IMG/VR virus record: IMGVR_UViG_3300002835_000172
Span: 1-64,000 of that record
Strand: one strand, 5' to 3'
DNA length: 64,000 nucleotides
Source: a virus
The notes beneath the pieces were generated by a model. The model ran no database searches. It was not told the DNA's origin and saw only the letters and a list, made by a program, of their open reading frames with translations. Below, piece after piece: positions 13,647 to 20,730 of the stretch; the stretch's first letter is position 1; each line of letters opens with the position of its first letter. The position numbers and the translations under genes were made by a program.

Positions 13647-14000
13647 GTGAAGCCCCGCAAACCGATAAAACGGTCGCCACTCAAACGATCGACAAAGCCG
13701 ATCAAGCAAAAGTCGGCAAAGCGGTTGGTTGCTGATGTGGATAGGCGCATCTTTGTTGCGATGATGCTCAACAAACACCCGTATTGTGTTGCGTGTCCTG
13801 TGTTTGCTGAACATGATGGGCTTGTCACTTATGTGCGTCGCCCGTCGCAGGATATTCATGAACTTATCCGTCGCTCTCAGGGCGGTTCTGTGGTTGATGA
13901 GGGGAACTGTATTGCTGTGTGCCGTCCGTGTCATACACGAATCGGGGAGAACCCGCAGTTAGCCTTTGACTTGGGGCTTGCGAAACATTCGTGGGAATGA
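13647..14000 (+). CDS. HNH endonuclease (117 aa)
   Basis: GTG start at 13647. Lys/Arg-rich N-terminus, then PYCVACP, the histidine-bearing SQDIHELIRRSQGG, an Asn (EGNCIAVC) and CRPCHTRIG, which together give the beta-beta-alpha metal fold of HNH nucleases with two CxxC zinc pairs. Free-standing HNH proteins in phages can be packaging-associated or homing nucleases; no terminase is nearby, so the role is open. Confidence 0.8.
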   Translation: MKPRKPIKRSPLKRSTKPIKQKSAKRLVADVDRRIFVAMMLNKHPYCVACPVFAEHDGLVTYVRRPSQDIHELIRRSQGGSVVDEGNCIAVCRPCHTRIGENPQLAFDLGLAKHSWE

Positions 14001-14010
14001 AAGGGGATTT

Positions 14011-14151
14011 ATGTTTCTACTGTCATGGTTCATGAAACTGATATGGGTTGTATCTATGGTTTCAGTAATCGGTTTACTGTCCGTGCTTGCGATGATACTG
14101 ATATCAGACTTGAAAGGGTCGTGGTATTGGAAGAAGCGTGGTGGTTGGTAA
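14011..14151 (+). CDS. Small membrane protein (46 aa)
   Basis: ATG 14011 with GGGGA just upstream. A single long hydrophobic segment (FMKLIWVVSMVSVIGLLSVL) and a basic, tryptophan-containing tail (WYWKKRGGW) suggest an inner-membrane protein with a cytoplasmic C-terminus. Could be a holin-class or regulatory peptide; no evidence for either. Confidence 0.5.
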   Translation: MFLLSWFMKLIWVVSMVSVIGLLSVLAMILISDLKGSWYWKKRGGW

Positions 14152-14164
14152 CCACCCGTAAGCA

Positions 14165-14266
14165 CTATTTGCGCTTACCGCCATGCCTACGATCGTATTG
14201 AACGCCTCTAAGGTATAGCCATCTACCAACGAGAAAGATTGTTGCGCCGATAAGAAACTGTTTCAT
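14165..14266 (-). CDS. Very small membrane protein (33 aa)
   Basis: ATG 14266 overlaps the TGA of the upstream gene (ATGA). Short hydrophobic segment MKQFLIGATIFLVGRWLYL then a basic tail. The coupling and composition argue it is translated; no family can be assigned at this size. Confidence 0.45.
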   Translation of the reverse strand: MKQFLIGATIFLVGRWLYLRGVQYDRRHGGKRK

Positions 14267-14796
14267 TGTGCTTTGCCTTTCTTGCAGAACTCTATGTACT
14301 TAGTCATTACGAAGTCTACGAACTCTGATCGTATTGTCGCTTCACCATCGTCAATCATAGTGAACTCGGGTAGACCGTTATCGTTGTAAACATATTTAGA
14401 ACACTTACCTGCACTGCCTCCGTTGTACCCGTAGGTCGCTACAGTCAATGCCTCTGATACAGGTGTATTAGGGTTGTTCTTATACTCTTTCTCTAGGTCA
14501 CCTCTCTGATAACCCGTGAGACTGTCTAACTTTTTGATACGAACATAACTATCTACAACGATACTTACAGTGTCAAACTCATCTAAACCGTCATTGTATG
14601 CGTCACTCAACACTGTAGGTAACGACTCAAATGGGTGACCATTGAGACCACTCTGACGACACTCAAATAGGTCGCCCTTCTGAAACACAACGAATGACTG
14701 CATGTCTGTAATACCGTTATCTTCTTTGCATACCTCTGTCTTGCGAAGTTGTGCGATCTTTACGATCTTGTCTGCCTCTATGTCTATGTCCATCAT
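14263..14796 (-). CDS. Hypothetical protein (177 aa)
   Basis: Start at the first of two ATGs (14796), two bases after the stop of the 53-aa gene upstream. Acidic alpha/beta protein (MMDIDIEADKIVKIAQLRKTE), with strands such as FDTVSIVVDSYVRIKKL. No family recognised. Third gene of the leftward operon that starts at 15031. Confidence 0.7.
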   Translation of the reverse strand: MMDIDIEADKIVKIAQLRKTEVCKEDNGITDMQSFVVFQKGDLFECRQSGLNGHPFESLPTVLSDAYNDGLDEFDTVSIVVDSYVRIKKLDSLTGYQRGDLEKEYKNNPNTPVSEALTVATYGYNGGSAGKCSKYVYNDNGLPEFTMIDDGEATIRSEFVDFVMTKYIEFCKKGKAQ

Positions 14797-14798
14797 TG

Positions 14799-14960
14799 TT
14801 ATACCCGTGTGCTTCTTTTGCGTGTGATCGAACGACACTGTGCTAATGCTTGCTCTCTTGTGTCATGTGTAGACAACGGCATATTGTTGTTCGCTGTGTC
14901 TATTACCAACCATTTAGTGGAAGGGTATCTATCAGGTGATATGTCGTATCTGTAGTTCAT
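14799..14960 (-). CDS. Small hypothetical protein (53 aa)
   Basis: Begins MNYRYDISPDRYPSTKWLV at ATG 14960, with AGGAG 4 bases upstream and an ATGA-type overlap with the 24-codon gene before it. Basic C-terminus (SITRKRSTRV). No family recognised. Confidence 0.6.
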   Translation of the reverse strand: MNYRYDISPDRYPSTKWLVIDTANNNMPLSTHDTREQALAQCRSITRKRSTRV

Positions 14961-15031
14961 TGTGCTCCTATGAGTAGGACGATCATGGCTATTGCCATTG
15001 TTGCTATGCCTAGTAATGCATCTGTAGTCAT
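14957..15031 (-). CDS. 24-aa single-helix membrane peptide, leaderless
   Basis: ATG 15031 is 7 bases after a consensus promoter (TTGACA-17-TATAGT), so this is the first codon of the transcript. The peptide is almost only a transmembrane helix (LLGIATMAIAMIVLLIG). Its stop overlaps the next ATG. It may have a function itself or serve to couple translation into the next gene. Confidence 0.5.
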   Translation of the reverse strand: MTTDALLGIATMAIAMIVLLIGAQ

Positions 15032-15038
15032 GTGTCTA

Positions 15039-15067
15039 ACTATATAACAGTAGTGAGTATATGTCAA
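15039..15067 (-). promoter_or_regulatory. Promoter of the 15.03-14.17 kb leftward operon
   Basis: Minus strand TTGACA (15067-15062), 17-base spacer, TATAGT (15044-15039). 7 bases separate it from the first ATG. Confidence 0.8.
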
Positions 15068-15083
15068 GTATCACCCGTAGCCA

Positions 15084-15302
15084 CTATTTCTCAACACGCC
15101 ACCTCATACCATAAGACCTACGCAAAGCATTAGCCTCCAACTTACGAGACCTCTCAGGCTCAGGTAACGACTCATACAGAGCAACACGCTGACGATTCTT
15201 ACGCTCACGCTCATACTCCCTACGCCTCTCACGCTTAGCCCTCGTATCCTCACGATGACAGCGATCCCACTCTCTCTTGTCCTCAATGTTCTTATAAGGC
15301 AT
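15084..15302 (-). CDS. Small Arg/Glu-rich protein (72 aa)
   Basis: Product of alternating Arg and Glu (REDTRAKRERRREYERERKN), predicted to be one long charged helix. ATG 15302 is 3 bases after the stop of the membrane-protein gene upstream. Such proteins may bind nucleic acids; no family recognised. Confidence 0.6.
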   Translation of the reverse strand: MPYKNIEDKREWDRCHREDTRAKRERRREYERERKNRQRVALYESLPEPERSRKLEANALRRSYGMRWRVEK

Positions 15303-15305
15303 TGA

Positions 15306-15467
15306 CTAACGACCTTTAGCAAACAACTTGAACACAAAAAGCACAACAAAAGAAATCACAACAGACGCAACAACCTCCTCGAAATGCACAACAAACACAA
15401 ACCACAAAAACTGCAACAACAAAGACAAACCGATCAACACAAACAACACAGGAACAAGCACACGCAT
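15306..15467 (-). CDS. Small two-helix membrane protein (53 aa)
   Basis: ATG 15467. Two hydrophobic stretches (VLVPVLFVLIGLSLLLQFLW, then VVASVVISFVVLFVFKLF) separated by VVHFEE, ending in a basic KGR. A hairpin membrane protein; holin-like size and topology but no other support. AAGGG, its ribosome binding site, is inside the hairpin at 15476-15496. Confidence 0.55.
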   Translation of the reverse strand: MRVLVPVLFVLIGLSLLLQFLWFVFVVHFEEVVASVVISFVVLFVFKLFAKGR

Positions 15468-15475
15468 TACGATGA

Positions 15476-15496
15476 AACCCTTACAACATAAGGGTT
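15476..15496 (-). promoter_or_regulatory. Hairpin sequestering a ribosome binding site
   Basis: Perfect 8-bp stem AACCCTTA / TAAGGGTT with a 5-base loop. On the minus-strand RNA the 3' arm holds the AAGGG that would serve the start at 15467, so folding could limit translation of the membrane protein. No T-run, so not a terminator. Confidence 0.4.
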
Positions 15497-15551
15497 ACAG
15501 GACATTAGATGCGATGTGGTTGAGTGATTCATAAACGGGACTGCCAACCTT

Positions 15552-15740
15552 TTAGAGCGGTTCGGGCAGGGTGGGGAGTGATGCGATAATTTTTTGTGTC
15601 GCCTTCTTTTTTTTAGGTTTATCTGACACGGGTCTGTTGGGTTTTGGTTTGTAGATGGTTTCTAGTTGTTTGATTTCTTTTTGGAGTTGTTTGATTTCTT
15701 TGTCTAGTTGGGCGAGTTGTTGGTCTAATGTTTTTTTCAT
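15552..15740 (-). CDS. Small coiled-coil protein (62 aa)
   Basis: Starts MKKTLDQQLAQLDKEIKQL and continues with heptads (QKEIKQLETIY), then a Pro/Lys-rich tail. ATG overlaps the stop of the DUF6378-like gene by 4 bases. Probably an oligomerising accessory protein. No family recognised. Confidence 0.6.
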   Translation of the reverse strand: MKKTLDQQLAQLDKEIKQLQKEIKQLETIYKPKPNRPVSDKPKKKKATQKIIASLPTLPEPL

Positions 15741-16057
15741 TTTGTTTCTGTTTCTGTGTGGTGGTGGATCATGTTGAGGCAGGTGAGGTAGCCGATTGTG
15801 TCTAGGAGTGTGTCGTGGTGGAGGTTTCCTGCTTCTAGGTTTGTTCGTAGTCTTGCGAGTTTGACGGAGACCATGAAGAGGATTGCGTCGTTTATGGTGA
15901 GTTCTTTTCCTGTGAGTGTTTGGTAGATGTTGATGACTTTTGTGTAGTCGTCTTTTGGGTGTCCGTATGTGTTTTGGCGGTCTTGGTTTACGATTTTGTA
16001 GGCTTCTTGGAGGATTTCGGTTCCGGGTGTGGGCGTATTTTTTGGTGTGGTGTTCAT
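15737..16057 (-). CDS. DUF6378-like protein (106 aa)
   Basis: Has the layout DRQNTYGHPKDDYTKVINIY, then KELTINDAILFMVSVKLARL, then HHDTLLDTIGYLTCL, which matches the phage family DUF6378, distantly reminiscent of all-alpha NTP pyrophosphatases (MazG-type). Function in phage is not established. Its promoter is the cassette motif at 16066-16085, 8 bases before the ATG. Confidence 0.7.
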   Translation of the reverse strand: MNTTPKNTPTPGTEILQEAYKIVNQDRQNTYGHPKDDYTKVINIYQTLTGKELTINDAILFMVSVKLARLRTNLEAGNLHHDTLLDTIGYLTCLNMIHHHTETETK

Positions 16058-16065
16058 ATCGTTTT

Positions 16066-16085
16066 AGTTTATCTGTCCTGGGACT
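16066..16085 (-). promoter_or_regulatory. Cassette promoter: AGTCCC-N8-TAAACT
   Basis: Minus strand AGTCCC (16085-16080), 8 bases, TAAACT (16071-16066), 8 bases, ATG at 16057. No -35 box at the usual distance; the AGTCCC block takes a fixed position next to the -10 instead. Confidence 0.65.
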
Positions 16086-16150
16086 GTTTGGGGTGGTTTT
16101 TAAAAATTTCGCGCGGCGGTCAGAGGTTTTTTAGAGATGCGCGTTTGGGG

Positions 16151-17131
16151 TCATACCGCTTCTAGTGAGCATATTTGGAGGTATTCACTGAATGTCATTT
16201 CGTTGAATAGGAAATTGTTTTTTGTGCTGATTCCTAGTATTTCGTTTTTAACGGATTCATTGTCGTTGTTGTTCAGATCCATATGCCCAAAATCTATTCT
16301 TGCAATTCTTCTAGGGTATTGTTTCAACATTTGCTTGTATTCGTCACACATTTGGTTACTTGCACCTTCTTCTGAGTGCATAAATGGGTGGCTGTTCATG
16401 TGTTTTACGGTTTGAACTGATGGTCCGACGACGTTGTACCCTTTTGATACTAGTTTCATGGACAATATGGTTTCTTCAAGTAGGACATTGGGTTCTTTTG
16501 TATATATTTCGTGCATTGATCCAGTGGAGAACAAAAATGCTCCAGAAACATGATTGTGCCTATTGTCTAATATGTTTCTGGTTTCGCATTTATCTTCTAG
16601 TGGTCTGATTTGTTTGTCGATTAGTCGTTCAATCCATTTGATGTCGCTTTCGTTGACAATGTTGCTGTTTCTTGGTGGGTGCCACCATCCACCTTCTTTT
16701 TTTTCGTTATAGGTGTATGAATATGGGTATTCGCTGACCGCTATTTTTGTTCGGTAGATATTGGAAAGTTTCTTAAAATCCTCTATGAGTTGTAAGTCCC
16801 AATTGTTCCTGAATTTCATGTGTGAATCTATTTGTAGGTAGAAGTCCTCTCCGTCATAGAAGGAGTTGGCAATTTGTCTTGAAATTGAAGGACCTAGAGC
16901 GGTTGGCGCTTTGTTGAATTCTTTTGATATTTTTGTGTGACTAAATTTTCTGTTTAACACGTTTTCTATGTCTTCTGGTAGTTCGTTGTAATAGTTGAAA
17001 TGAACACCAACATTTACGATGCTTTCTTTTGATGAAAAAAGATTCAAACTGTCTATCGTGTTTATTATTTCATAGTCGTGGTAAGCAGGGATTTGGACAA
17101 AGATTGATGGGGTGGAAGAATTCAGGTTCAT
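16151..17131 (-). CDS. Glycosyltransferase, GlcNAc-transferase (GT60-like) family (326 aa)
   Basis: Start ATG 17131 overlaps the nuclease stop (ATGA). SIFVQIPAYHDYEIINTIDS opens a GT-A fold; DSH at 102-104 (LQIDSHMKF) is the metal-binding DxD-type motif; HVSGAFLFSTG occurs later. This set resembles Skp1-type polypeptide GlcNAc-transferases (PF11397). The acceptor could be a virion or host glycan or protein. AT-richer than its neighbours, hinting at separate acquisition. A paralogue is at 25749-26741. Confidence 0.75.
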   Translation of the reverse strand: MNLNSSTPSIFVQIPAYHDYEIINTIDSLNLFSSKESIVNVGVHFNYYNELPEDIENVLNRKFSHTKISKEFNKAPTALGPSISRQIANSFYDGEDFYLQIDSHMKFRNNWDLQLIEDFKKLSNIYRTKIAVSEYPYSYTYNEKKEGGWWHPPRNSNIVNESDIKWIERLIDKQIRPLEDKCETRNILDNRHNHVSGAFLFSTGSMHEIYTKEPNVLLEETILSMKLVSKGYNVVGPSVQTVKHMNSHPFMHSEEGASNQMCDEYKQMLKQYPRRIARIDFGHMDLNNNDNESVKNEILGISTKNNFLFNEMTFSEYLQICSLEAV

Positions 17132-17661
17132 AGATAGGTCAGTTCTTTTTCGTTTAGTTTTAGTCTTGGACCATAACCGTAGTCGGTTTTTTGGGCTTTT
17201 GCAAAGAAATTTTGGCGGGTTGTTCCACCGATTATTTGGAACTGTGTGTTTGTGCCTATGTTTTCCCATTGGTGTTTAGGCTGGTTGCACCATACGACTA
17301 TGCATTGTTCTGTGTCGGGTTTCCATAAACCGTATTTGCAGTGTTCAGGGTCGTTGATTATAAGGTCTTTTTGTGATGATGTTTTGATCTCAGTTTTTTT
17401 GTTGTTTATGGTGGTGTCGAAGCCGTTGTCTGCGCCGACATAGATTTCCCAATCTATTTCTGTGTTGTAGTAGCGGGAGATGATGACTTCCCCTGCCTTC
17501 CCGAGCATGATGATGCCTTTTTCGGTGGCTCCTGCCGTGTATTTGCGGTCGGTTACTTGGTGTTCGTTTTTGTTTGCTTTACAGAGATCGGTGAATCGGC
17601 GTAGTTGTAGTACTTCACGGGCGGTTAGTCGCATCAACGGATATTTAGTAGCGGTTTCCAT
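17128..17661 (-). CDS. PD-(D/E)XK-type nuclease (177 aa)
   Basis: Contains GKAGEVIISRYY (Glu 58), then GFDTTINNKKTEIKTSSQ giving Asp 82 and Glu 91-x-Lys 93, the D-x(8)-ExK core of restriction-endonuclease-fold nucleases. The specific family is not recognised. It lies two genes from a DNA methyltransferase and next to an HNH nuclease, so a restriction-like role is possible. Own cassette promoter 8 bases before ATG 17661. Confidence 0.65.
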   Translation of the reverse strand: METATKYPLMRLTAREVLQLRRFTDLCKANKNEHQVTDRKYTAGATEKGIIMLGKAGEVIISRYYNTEIDWEIYVGADNGFDTTINNKKTEIKTSSQKDLIINDPEHCKYGLWKPDTEQCIVVWCNQPKHQWENIGTNTQFQIIGGTTRQNFFAKAQKTDYGYGPRLKLNEKELTYL

Positions 17662-17669
17662 TTTGTTTT

Positions 17670-17689
17670 AGTTTATCTAGCGGGGGACT
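17670..17689 (-). promoter_or_regulatory. Cassette promoter of the PD-(D/E)XK nuclease
   Basis: AGTCCC (17689-17684), 8 bases, TAAACT (17675-17670), 8 bases to ATG. The TAA inside TAAACT is also the stop codon of the upstream HNH gene (17675-17673). Confidence 0.65.
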
Positions 17690-18218
17690 GTTTTATTCTA
17701 GAGCGTTGCCAATCCCTTTTTCTTTTTCTATGCGCCTCTAGTTTTTCAGGGTCACTAAGACGTTTTTTGTATGCATTGTTGGAGCATTCTTTACATTTTC
17801 TATAAACTCTTACAGTCATAGTCCCATCAGAATTTTTAATTTCTCCGTATTGGTGCACCCATGTCCCCACTACGGCATATTCGTGCCCTTTTCTACAATG
17901 CGTCTGAAGCCTATTTTGTGGGGGTTGCCTATTTTTTTTGTGCATATCAATTGAATTATCGGAAATAGTGCCAAGCCATAGATGTTCTGGATTCACGCAG
18001 GCAGGAATGTCGCAACTGTGACATACAGATAATCCATCAGGGATCTGACCTTTAAATAAGGTGTACGCACCTCTATGGGCGGAACCAATCCTCTTATTAA
18101 ACCAAAATTTTCCGTAACCTTTTCTATCTTTACATCCAGTCCATAACCAGCAGGTGTCTGTTTTTTCTACTTTTTGCCAAAACCGCTCTTCGTCTGTCAT
18201 TGTTTTTTGGAATGCCAT
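17673..18218 (-). CDS. HNH endonuclease (181 aa)
   Basis: CHSCDIPACVNPEHLWLGT is the characteristic core of the HNH_3-type family, preceded by CWLWTG and a GYGKFWF strand; a second zinc-type region (CRKGHEY ... KCKEC) follows and the C-terminus is a basic helix. Such proteins are common as free-standing homing-type nucleases in phages. ATG 18218 lies 6 bases after a cassette-type -10 box. Confidence 0.85.
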   Translation of the reverse strand: MAFQKTMTDEERFWQKVEKTDTCWLWTGCKDRKGYGKFWFNKRIGSAHRGAYTLFKGQIPDGLSVCHSCDIPACVNPEHLWLGTISDNSIDMHKKNRQPPQNRLQTHCRKGHEYAVVGTWVHQYGEIKNSDGTMTVRVYRKCKECSNNAYKKRLSDPEKLEAHRKRKRDWQRSRIKQSPAR

Positions 18219-18224
18219 TTTTAT

Positions 18225-18244
18225 ACTTTATCTAGTTGCGGACT
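18225..18244 (-). promoter_or_regulatory. Cassette promoter of the HNH gene (variant)
   Basis: AGTCCG (18244-18239), 8 bases, TAAAGT (18230-18225), 6 bases to ATG 18218. The stop codon TAA of the methyltransferase gene (18230-18228) is inside the -10 box. Confidence 0.55.
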
Positions 18245-18947
18245 CTTTTGCTATAGCAATATATTTTTCGTCTATATCGTATCCGATATATCGTCTGCCT
18301 AGTTTGTGGGCTGTTGCTGTGGTTGTTCCTATCCCGTTGAAGGGGTCTAGGACGATGTCGTCGGGCTGTGTGGTGAGTAGGACACAGTTTTCTACTAGTT
18401 GCGCAGGGAATGGTGCGGGATGGATTGTTTGCCGTTGTGGGGAGATGTCCCATATTTCGCCAAGGTATTTGGGGTCTATGTTCCCACGGAATGTTTTCGG
18501 CTTGTTTTTGGATAGCCAATAGACGTGTTCTGTGTTGGGGAGCAGATGGTCTTTACGAATGTTCGGGCTGTTTTTGCGGTTCCAAATGATCAGTTGATAT
18601 ATGTGTGCGTTTGTTTTGTGTATGAATTCTGTTGGTAGCCGTGCTTGGTTGTTGTGTCGGCGCGGTTTATGGTTGAAAAAGATTGAACCGTCTGGTGTGA
18701 TCACTCGGTGTAGTTCGTTGATTACTTCTATTATCCAGTTTTGGTATTCGTTTTCTGGCATGTTGTCGTGGTATTCGTTGTAGTCAATATTGTGTTTTTG
18801 CCAGATTTGGTTGCTGTTTTGTGTTTTGCCGTTTTGGATACCTTTTTTGTTGTATGGCGGTGAGGTGACAACTGTGTTGATTGTGGAATCAGGTAATTTT
18901 TTAAGTTCCTCTAATGCATCACCGCATTTTATAATGTTGGTCTCCAC
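18228..18947 (-). CDS. DNA N4/N6 methyltransferase, beta-type order (239 aa)
   Basis: Catalytic motif TSPPY at 28-32 comes before the AdoMet-binding DPFNGIGTT (201-209), the beta-class order. The serine in SPPY is common in N4-cytosine enzymes but also occurs in N6-adenine ones. A single-domain enzyme of normal size, with GTG start 7 bases after TAAACT. It may protect phage DNA, or pair with the neighbouring nuclease. Confidence 0.9.
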   Translation of the reverse strand: METNIIKCGDALEELKKLPDSTINTVVTSPPYNKKGIQNGKTQNSNQIWQKHNIDYNEYHDNMPENEYQNWIIEVINELHRVITPDGSIFFNHKPRRHNNQARLPTEFIHKTNAHIYQLIIWNRKNSPNIRKDHLLPNTEHVYWLSKNKPKTFRGNIDPKYLGEIWDISPQRQTIHPAPFPAQLVENCVLLTTQPDDIVLDPFNGIGTTTATAHKLGRRYIGYDIDEKYIAIAKESATR

Positions 18948-18954
18948 GCGTTTT

Positions 18955-18974
18955 AGTTTATCCAGCGTGGGACT
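18955..18974 (-). promoter_or_regulatory. Cassette promoter of the methyltransferase
   Basis: AGTCCC (18974-18969), 8 bases, TAAACT (18960-18955), 7 bases to GTG 18947. It begins immediately after the stop codon of the dehydrogenase-like gene. Confidence 0.65.
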
Positions 18975-19493
18975 TTAGAATGGTTCTCTGTTGACTGATT
19001 TAGCGTTTCTGGTTGTTTTCTGTATGCGCCAAATTGTGTTGCTGAAAAGCGTTTCGGCTTGGTCGGCGTTTTCCCCTGACAGGAGCATGATGTGATTTTC
19101 GGATGCTTCTGGAAGTGTTTCAAACGGGTAGCCCTGTAACGCACCTTCCACATATTGGCAGTTGGATGCATCCATCAGGAACCGCCAGTCTTTTTCTTCT
19201 TGTGGGGTATGAAGCGAGTTGAAATCTATGTAGAGACCTTTAAATGATTGGAGCGCTATTTGTGATGCTGTATTGAATGCGATTCCACCTGTCCCAATAC
19301 AAATGATTATGTCGCATTGTTTTTGAAGTGCTGTAATGTCGGGGAGTTCTATGATTCCTGCTTGTTTTGCAAGTTGTACAGTTTCTGATTTTCGGCTTTG
19401 GCTAGAGAAGTAGGTTTTGTGTCCTTTGGCGTTTAGCGACAAGGCAAGCGATCTTCCCATTCTGCCGGGTGAGACGATACCTATGCGGCTCAT
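18975..19493 (-). CDS. NAD(P)-binding beta-hydroxyacid-dehydrogenase-like protein, lacks C-terminal domain (172 aa)
   Basis: Begins MSRIGIVSPGRMGRSLALSL, the Rossmann start of the 6-phosphogluconate / 3-hydroxyisobutyrate dehydrogenase family. Only the NAD-binding domain is present (172 aa against about 290), so the helical dimerisation domain carrying the catalytic lysine is missing. It is either a binding protein or a decayed enzyme. ATG 19493 overlaps the upstream stop (ATGA). Confidence 0.7.
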   Translation of the reverse strand: MSRIGIVSPGRMGRSLALSLNAKGHKTYFSSQSRKSETVQLAKQAGIIELPDITALQKQCDIIICIGTGGIAFNTASQIALQSFKGLYIDFNSLHTPQEEKDWRFLMDASNCQYVEGALQGYPFETLPEASENHIMLLSGENADQAETLFSNTIWRIQKTTRNAKSVNREPF

Positions 19494-19795
19494 CGCCACG
19501 GCGTTGAATTGTCTCGCGTTTTTTGTAGCACTCCGCTGATAGCAAGATTTTTGGCAAATGTGGAGATGGCATGCACTACGCCGAGCGGTTCAGGGAACCC
19601 CAACTTTTCCGCCACGGCATCTAAGGTTTCGTTTTCTATTTCTGTCCAAACGGCAAGTACTGCTTGCGCCCCTGTTGTTTTGTCTGTGTAATAGTTGTTG
19701 GCGATTATGTCTATGCCTTGGATTTCCCATAGTTCAGGGTCATGTTTTTCCAGCAGTGGAACACGATTGAGGTTCGGTTCTGTATTTTCGCTCAT
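19490..19795 (-). CDS. Hypothetical protein (101 aa)
   Basis: ATG 19795 has AAGGAG 11 bases upstream. The sequence (GIDIIANNYYTDKTTGAQ, ETLDAVAEKLGFPEP) suggests a small alpha/beta protein. Coupled to the dehydrogenase-like gene. No family recognised. Confidence 0.65.
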   Translation of the reverse strand: MSENTEPNLNRVPLLEKHDPELWEIQGIDIIANNYYTDKTTGAQAVLAVWTEIENETLDAVAEKLGFPEPLGVVHAISTFAKNLAISGVLQKTRDNSTPWR

Positions 19796-19819
19796 TGTAT
19801 GTTGTTCTCCTTTCTGTCT

Positions 19820-19839
19820 AGTTTATGCAGGCGGGGACT
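19820..19839 (-). promoter_or_regulatory. Cassette promoter of gene 19490-19795
   Basis: AGTCCC (19839-19834), 8 bases, TAAACT (19825-19820). Unlike the others it has a 24-base leader with a real ribosome binding site. The upstream gene's TAG stop overlaps the AGTCCC block by two bases. Confidence 0.6.
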
Positions 19840-20671
19840 ACCAAGTTGTCAAACTACCCAATTCCCTACTTAACACTTTCTCATAAAGGGCTACGGACGG
19901 TGCTAAAAATGAGTTAATTATTGGGTTTTCTTTGAAGAAAAATAAAACATCTTTGTTCACTGATGACTTATTCGGAAATCCCTGGGTTTGATTTGTGGAA
20001 ATTTCTAGTTTATATTTTTCGGAGATTGCTTTCACAATTCTATTTTGATGAATATTGCATTTTTCGTAATCTCTATAAAGTTCAATTATTTGATCAAAAT
20101 TTATCACCCGAGCGGTTGGGTGGTCTAAGATAAATTTCGTCCAATTGTTATAAAAGTTGATGATTCTAGTTAGGTGATAAAAGTTTATTTCTTTAAAAAT
20201 AGAAAATTTTTTCTTTTCGTTTTTGTTTTCTTCTCGCTCTAAATGTTCACTAAAAAGTGAAGCAATAGTTTCAAGAGGGCTTCGTAAGGTAAGTATCACA
20301 ACATCATTATTCAACACCGATTGTTCTGTTGCATCTATATTGTGCAATAAATTCTGCGGAATGTTGATTCTCGGGAATGTGTCTAAAAGTATTTTTCTGA
20401 AAGTCATATTGCCTTGATGCGGGAGACCATCAATATGAAATCCGTATTGGGCATCGTGAATTTCCCGGGTTCCTACAGAATCTTTAATATGACCCATTTG
20501 TTGTTCAGTTTTCAAAACCATTTGCAAATATTCATGCCCTCCATTTTCGCCATGAAGTTCGGTATGCCAAAGTCCACTACTGTCCGAAGGTGCTCTGAAG
20601 CACCATTCGTTTTTGTTTGGTACGAACACCCATAAATTTTCGTGCGCTTTAGAAAAAAATGAGTCTGGCAT
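19838..20671 (-). CDS. Sulfotransferase-like protein (277 aa)
   Basis: The middle reads VVILTLRSPLETIASLFSEH followed by FYNNWTKFILDHPTARVINF, which resembles the 3'-phosphate-binding region of PAPS-dependent sulfotransferases. The N-terminal P-loop-like PAPS site is not obvious, so the assignment is tentative. Low GC and many Asn/Lys codons compared with flanking genes. Suits a glycan-decorating island together with the glycosyltransferase. Confidence 0.5.
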   Translation of the reverse strand: MPDSFFSKAHENLWVFVPNKNEWCFRAPSDSSGLWHTELHGENGGHEYLQMVLKTEQQMGHIKDSVGTREIHDAQYGFHIDGLPHQGNMTFRKILLDTFPRINIPQNLLHNIDATEQSVLNNDVVILTLRSPLETIASLFSEHLEREENKNEKKKFSIFKEINFYHLTRIINFYNNWTKFILDHPTARVINFDQIIELYRDYEKCNIHQNRIVKAISEKYKLEISTNQTQGFPNKSSVNKDVLFFFKENPIINSFLAPSVALYEKVLSRELGSLTTW

Positions 20672-20730
20672 TATTCCCCTAGGTTGGTTTCCGAATTTTT
20701 TAGCCTACATGACGATGGGTTTTATAAATA

